64,000 bases of DNA from Crocinitomicaceae bacterium (GTDB taxonomy: Bacteria > Bacteroidota > Bacteroidia > Flavobacteriales_D > Crocinitomicaceae): NCBI GenBank assembly GCA_028689775.1, contig JAQVCM010000014.1:1-64000 (forward strand), read 5' to 3'. Made by a program: the position numbers and the translations under genes. Position 1 is the first letter of the stretch; every line of letters starts with the position of its first letter. Positions 61,307 through 64,000 of the stretch are shown here, in pieces. The notes under the pieces were generated by a model that worked only from the letters and a program-made list of their open reading frames with translations, was not told the origin of the DNA and searched no databases.

Positions 61307-62067
61307 TTGAAGTAAAAAATGTATTTAAAAGTTTTGGAGAGAACAAGGTTCTGAATGATATTTCTGCCGATTTTGAAAAGGGAAAAGTTAACATCATCAT
61401 TGGTACTTCTGGTTCTGGTAAATCTGTTTTGGCCAAGTGCATCGTTGGATTGCACGAAGTTGATAGTGGTCAAATATTATACGATGGCCGTGATTTTACC
61501 AAAATGAAAGTCGAAGAACGAAGAGAAATTCGAAAAGAAATCGGAATGCTCTTCCAAGGTTCTGCCCTTTTCGATTCCATGACCGTAGAGGAAAACGTGA
61601 TGTTCCCCTTGACGATGTTCACCAAAATGAGCAGAAAAGAAATGCTCGAACGGGTAAACTTTTGCTTGGAAAGAGTCCAACTAACTGGTAAAAATGAATT
61701 GTATCCTGCGGAATGTTCTGGCGGAATGCAAAAACGGATTGGAATTGCGAGAGCGATAGCAATGAAACCAAAATACTTGTTTTGCGACGAACCAAACTCA
61801 GGTTTAGATCCACAAACATCGATTTTAATTGATGCATTGATTCGTGAAATCACCTATGAATATGACATTACAACCATTGTAATTACGCACGACATGAACA
61901 GTGTCATTGAAATTGGAGACAACATTAATTTCCTTCACCAAGGTTTTAATTGGTGGACTGGAAATAACAAAGAAATTGTCACAACCGACAATCCAGAAGT
62001 TACCAATTTCGTTTATGCTTCTGATTTCATGAAACAGATCCGTGGTAAAATGGTATCGGACAAATAA
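61303..62067 (+). CDS. mlaF: MlaF-type ABC transporter ATPase
   Basis: A 254-residue ATP-binding protein energising the MlaE permease. Walker A is GTSGSGKS (34-41), the signature CSGGMQKRIGIARA, Walker B YLFCDEPNSGLDP and the switch VITHDMNSV. The methionine in SGGMQ and the EPNSGLDP loop are typical of the Mla/Ttg2A branch. It overlaps mlaE by ATGA, so the two are translated together. Function is firm at family level; direction of lipid movement is not predictable. Confidence 0.94.
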   Translation: MIEVKNVFKSFGENKVLNDISADFEKGKVNIIIGTSGSGKSVLAKCIVGLHEVDSGQILYDGRDFTKMKVEERREIRKEIGMLFQGSALFDSMTVEENVMFPLTMFTKMSRKEMLERVNFCLERVQLTGKNELYPAECSGGMQKRIGIARAIAMKPKYLFCDEPNSGLDPQTSILIDALIREITYEYDITTIVITHDMNSVIEIGDNINFLHQGFNWWTGNNKEIVTTDNPEVTNFVYASDFMKQIRGKMVSDK

Positions 62068-62144
62068 AATTCGAAAACTCTCTACTACATTTCAATTATT
62101 TGTTTCCAAAACGGAAACCAGAATTATAGTCTCTTTTTAATGTT

Positions 62145-63371
62145 ATGAATTTAAAAACAAACACTCCTTTTTCACGATATGAAAAGTTTGTAATTCTAAT
62201 TTTAGCAATTACGCAATTTACCGTAATCTTAGATTTTATGGTGATGGCACCTTTGGGTGACCTGATGTTAAAATCATTGGATATGAACACCCAAGACTTT
62301 GGAATTGCTGTATCAGCGTATGCTTTTAGCGCAGGAATCTCTGGATTACTCACCGCAGGTTTTGCCGATAAATTTGATCGCAAGAAATTATTACTCTTTT
62401 TTTACATCGGATTCATTCTAGGGACTTTATTGTGTGGTTTAGCCAACTCGTATGTCACTTTACTGGCTGCTAGAATTTTTACCGGTTTATTTGGAGGTGT
62501 AATTGGATCCATCTCGATGGCAATTATCACAGATATCTTCACTTTGCAACAACGCGGAAGAGTGATGGGTTTTGTTCAAATGGGTTTTGGTGCAAGTCAA
62601 GTTTTAGGAATTCCAATCGGATTGTACATTGCCAATAAATGGGCATGGGAAGCTCCTTTTCTGATGATTGTAGGACTTTCTATTTTGATTGCAATTAGCA
62701 TTACTTTGTGGTTGAAACCGGTGAACGATCATTTGACAACACCACAAGAAAAAAAAGCGCTTCTTCATCTTTGGCATACTATTAAAGACAAAGAGTACCG
62801 GATTGGATTCATGGCAACCGGGATTTTGTCTGTTGGCGGTTTTATGATGATGCCATTTGGAACCGTTTTCGCCGTTAATAATTTAGGAGTAAGCGAGTCT
62901 CAACTCCCTATTTTATTTATGATTTCTGGCGTTTGTTCTCTTGCAGTAATGCCCTTTATCGGAAAACTTAGTGACCGAATGAGCAAATTTAAACTCTTCG
63001 CAATTGCAACTGTTTGGCTGATGGTAGTTTGTGTCGTTTACACCAATTATTCCGTAATTCCTTTTTGGTTGGTAGTTCTTACGAATGTCTTGATGATGAT
63101 AGGAATTATGGGCCGAATGGTCCCTTCTTCCGCTTTAACAAGTGCTGTTCCCGAAAAGCAAGATCGAGGCGCGTTCATGAGTATCAATGCTTCTTTGCAA
63201 CAAATCGCGGGCGGAATTGGCGCTGCTGCTGCTGGAGCAATTGTTTATCAAGAAACAAAATACAGCCCATTAATCAATTACGACATTGTTGGTTATGTAG
63301 TCGTTGCAATCTCTTTTATCAGCATTATGTTGATGATTCGCGTAAATCGATTAATCAAAAGAAGAAAGTAA
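62145..63371 (+). CDS. Major facilitator superfamily transporter
   Basis: A 408-residue permease with twelve spans. MFS signatures are ADKFDRKKLLL between spans 2 and 3 (motif A), ARIFTGLFGGVIGSISMAII, LQQRGRVMGFVQMGFGASQVLGIPIG (motif C-like) and GKLSDRMSKFKLF in the second half. It resembles the arabinose-efflux/multidrug-type DHA1 branch. It lies 77 bp after mlaF in the same direction, but without overlap, so co-transcription is possible rather than certain. Substrate is unknown; export of a drug-like compound or sugar is typical. Confidence 0.9.
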   Translation: MNLKTNTPFSRYEKFVILILAITQFTVILDFMVMAPLGDLMLKSLDMNTQDFGIAVSAYAFSAGISGLLTAGFADKFDRKKLLLFFYIGFILGTLLCGLANSYVTLLAARIFTGLFGGVIGSISMAIITDIFTLQQRGRVMGFVQMGFGASQVLGIPIGLYIANKWAWEAPFLMIVGLSILIAISITLWLKPVNDHLTTPQEKKALLHLWHTIKDKEYRIGFMATGILSVGGFMMMPFGTVFAVNNLGVSESQLPILFMISGVCSLAVMPFIGKLSDRMSKFKLFAIATVWLMVVCVVYTNYSVIPFWLVVLTNVLMMIGIMGRMVPSSALTSAVPEKQDRGAFMSINASLQQIAGGIGAAAAGAIVYQETKYSPLINYDIVGYVVVAISFISIMLMIRVNRLIKRRK

Positions 63372-63373
63372 AA

Positions 63374-64000
63374 CTATCGCTTTGGATTTGCAAACAACTG
63401 CACATCATCTCCTGTAATCTCAGCACCACCCAAAATGACCAAACGCTCAATGATGTTGCGTAATTCACGGATATTTCCTGTCCAATCGATTTTTTTCAAT
63501 GCTTCTAAAGCACTTTCAGCAAATTGTTTTCTTGGAATTCCGTGATCGGAACAGATGAGAGATAAGAAATGTTCTGACAACAAAGGAATATCATCTCGAC
63601 GTTCATTTAGCGACGGAACGTGAATCAAAATAACCGCCAAACGGTGGTATAAATCTTCTCTAAAACGTCCTTCTTCAATTTCTTTGACCAAATCCTTGTT
63701 GGTAGCTGCAACGATTCTACAATCCACTTTGATGTCTTTTTCACCACCAACGCGCTGAATTACATTCTCTTGCAAAGCACGCAACACTTTCGCTTGTGCA
63801 GATGCACTCATGTCCCCGATTTCATCCAAGAATAAAGTTCCGCCGTTGGCCAATTCAAATTTTCCTTTCTTGTCCTTTACGGCAGAAGTAAAAGCTCCTT
63901 TTTCGTGACCAAACAATTCACTTTCAATTAATTCAGCAGGAATTGCAGCACAATTCACCTCAATGAAGGGCATTTTCTTGCGGTTGGAATTGTCGTGAAG
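63374..64000 (-). CDS. Sigma-54 interaction-domain regulator, partial, without C-terminal HTH
   Basis: The C-terminal 209 codons of an NtrC-type regulator; the N-terminal part lies beyond the window. The AAA+ domain is visible from [16 protein letters not shown] through the GAFTGA-loop position (here HEKGAFTSA), Walker [24 protein letters not shown], the arginine finger REDLYHRL and sensor [17 protein letters not shown]. The protein ends only 20 residues after sensor II, so the usual Fis-type DNA-binding domain is missing. Such HTH-less activators exist in Bacteroidota. It is convergent with the MFS gene, which ends 2 bp away. Confidence 0.9.
   Translation of the reverse strand, partial: LHDNSNRKKMPFIEVNCAAIPAELIESELFGHEKGAFTSAVKDKKGKFELANGGTLFLDEIGDMSASAQAKVLRALQENVIQRVGGEKDIKVDCRIVAATNKDLVKEIEEGRFREDLYHRLAVILIHVPSLNERRDDIPLLSEHFLSLICSDHGIPRKQFAESALEALKKIDWTGNIRELRNIIERLVILGGAEITGDDVQLFANPKR

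Overview
The window looks like a chromosomal segment of a Bacteroidota bacterium, most likely order Flavobacteriales and plausibly a Fluviicola/Crocinitomicaceae-type organism (inference; no 16S gene is present). Supporting signs are low G+C, the gliding genes gldF and gldG, type IX secretion (T9SS) cargo with both type A and type B C-terminal signals, a PorP/SprF-family protein, TonB and DUF5686 outer-membrane proteins, and the Bacteroidota -7 promoter element TAnnTTTG upstream of many starts.

Layout. 1-362: tRNA-Gly and tRNA-Leu on the minus strand, followed by a tandemly duplicated tRNA-Leu 3'-end plus terminator module. 545-9075 (minus): nadC, a MutS2-type ATPase, dnaN, a DUF4340 protein, gldG and gldF. 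9303-18521 (plus): a beta-barrel protein, an OmpA/PD40 protein, rlmH, an M16 peptidase pair, an enoyl-CoA hydratase-family enzyme and a tRNA-dihydrouridine synthase. 18650-30176 (minus): a NarL-type response regulator, a TPR histidine kinase, a small membrane coiled-coil protein, an AGCS symporter, a DUF5686 protein, a TonB-dependent receptor and a T9SS cargo protein. 30250-31634: a gene-free, hairpin-rich repeat block. 31625-46139 (minus): an SGNH hydrolase, then a surface-polysaccharide locus with a sugar epimerase, glycosyltransferases, a CMP-nonulosonate module (HAD phosphatase, NeuB-type synthase, SpsF/NeuA-type cytidylyltransferase, O-acetyltransferase), an ABC flippase, an acyltransferase and a polytopic polymerase-like protein. 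This locus contains several broken genes. 46574-50971: a broken acyltransferase, yaaA with a DUF2027/Smr protein, and a phosphodiesterase-family protein with an M20 peptidase. 51235-52113: a candidate small RNA and two copies of an inverted-repeat-bounded element. 52134-58482: a 1326-residue barrel plus ten-repeat surface protein, divergent from a T9SS type B cargo/SprF-like pair. 58596-64000: manC with a SprT-like protein, MlaE/MlaF-type lipid transporter subunits, an MFS permease and a sigma-54 activator cut by the window edge.

Most interesting parts. (1) A family of inverted-repeat-bounded, hairpin-rich intergenic elements, with two 189-bp copies at 51.5-52.05 kb and what looks like a 1.27-kb internally amplified relative at 30.25-31.52 kb. 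(2) Two decayed copies of the start of a Wzm-like permease gene, each sitting as the leader of a separate polysaccharide transcription unit. (3) Degenerate heptamer arrays arranged as inverted pairs, and an AATCNNNN octamer array, all abutting gene ends. (4) A promoter-plus-hairpin unit with no gene, a candidate RNA of about 95 nt. (5) The tRNA-Leu 3'-end modules carrying a palindrome in the T-loop. No CRISPR array, rRNA, transposase or integrase was seen.
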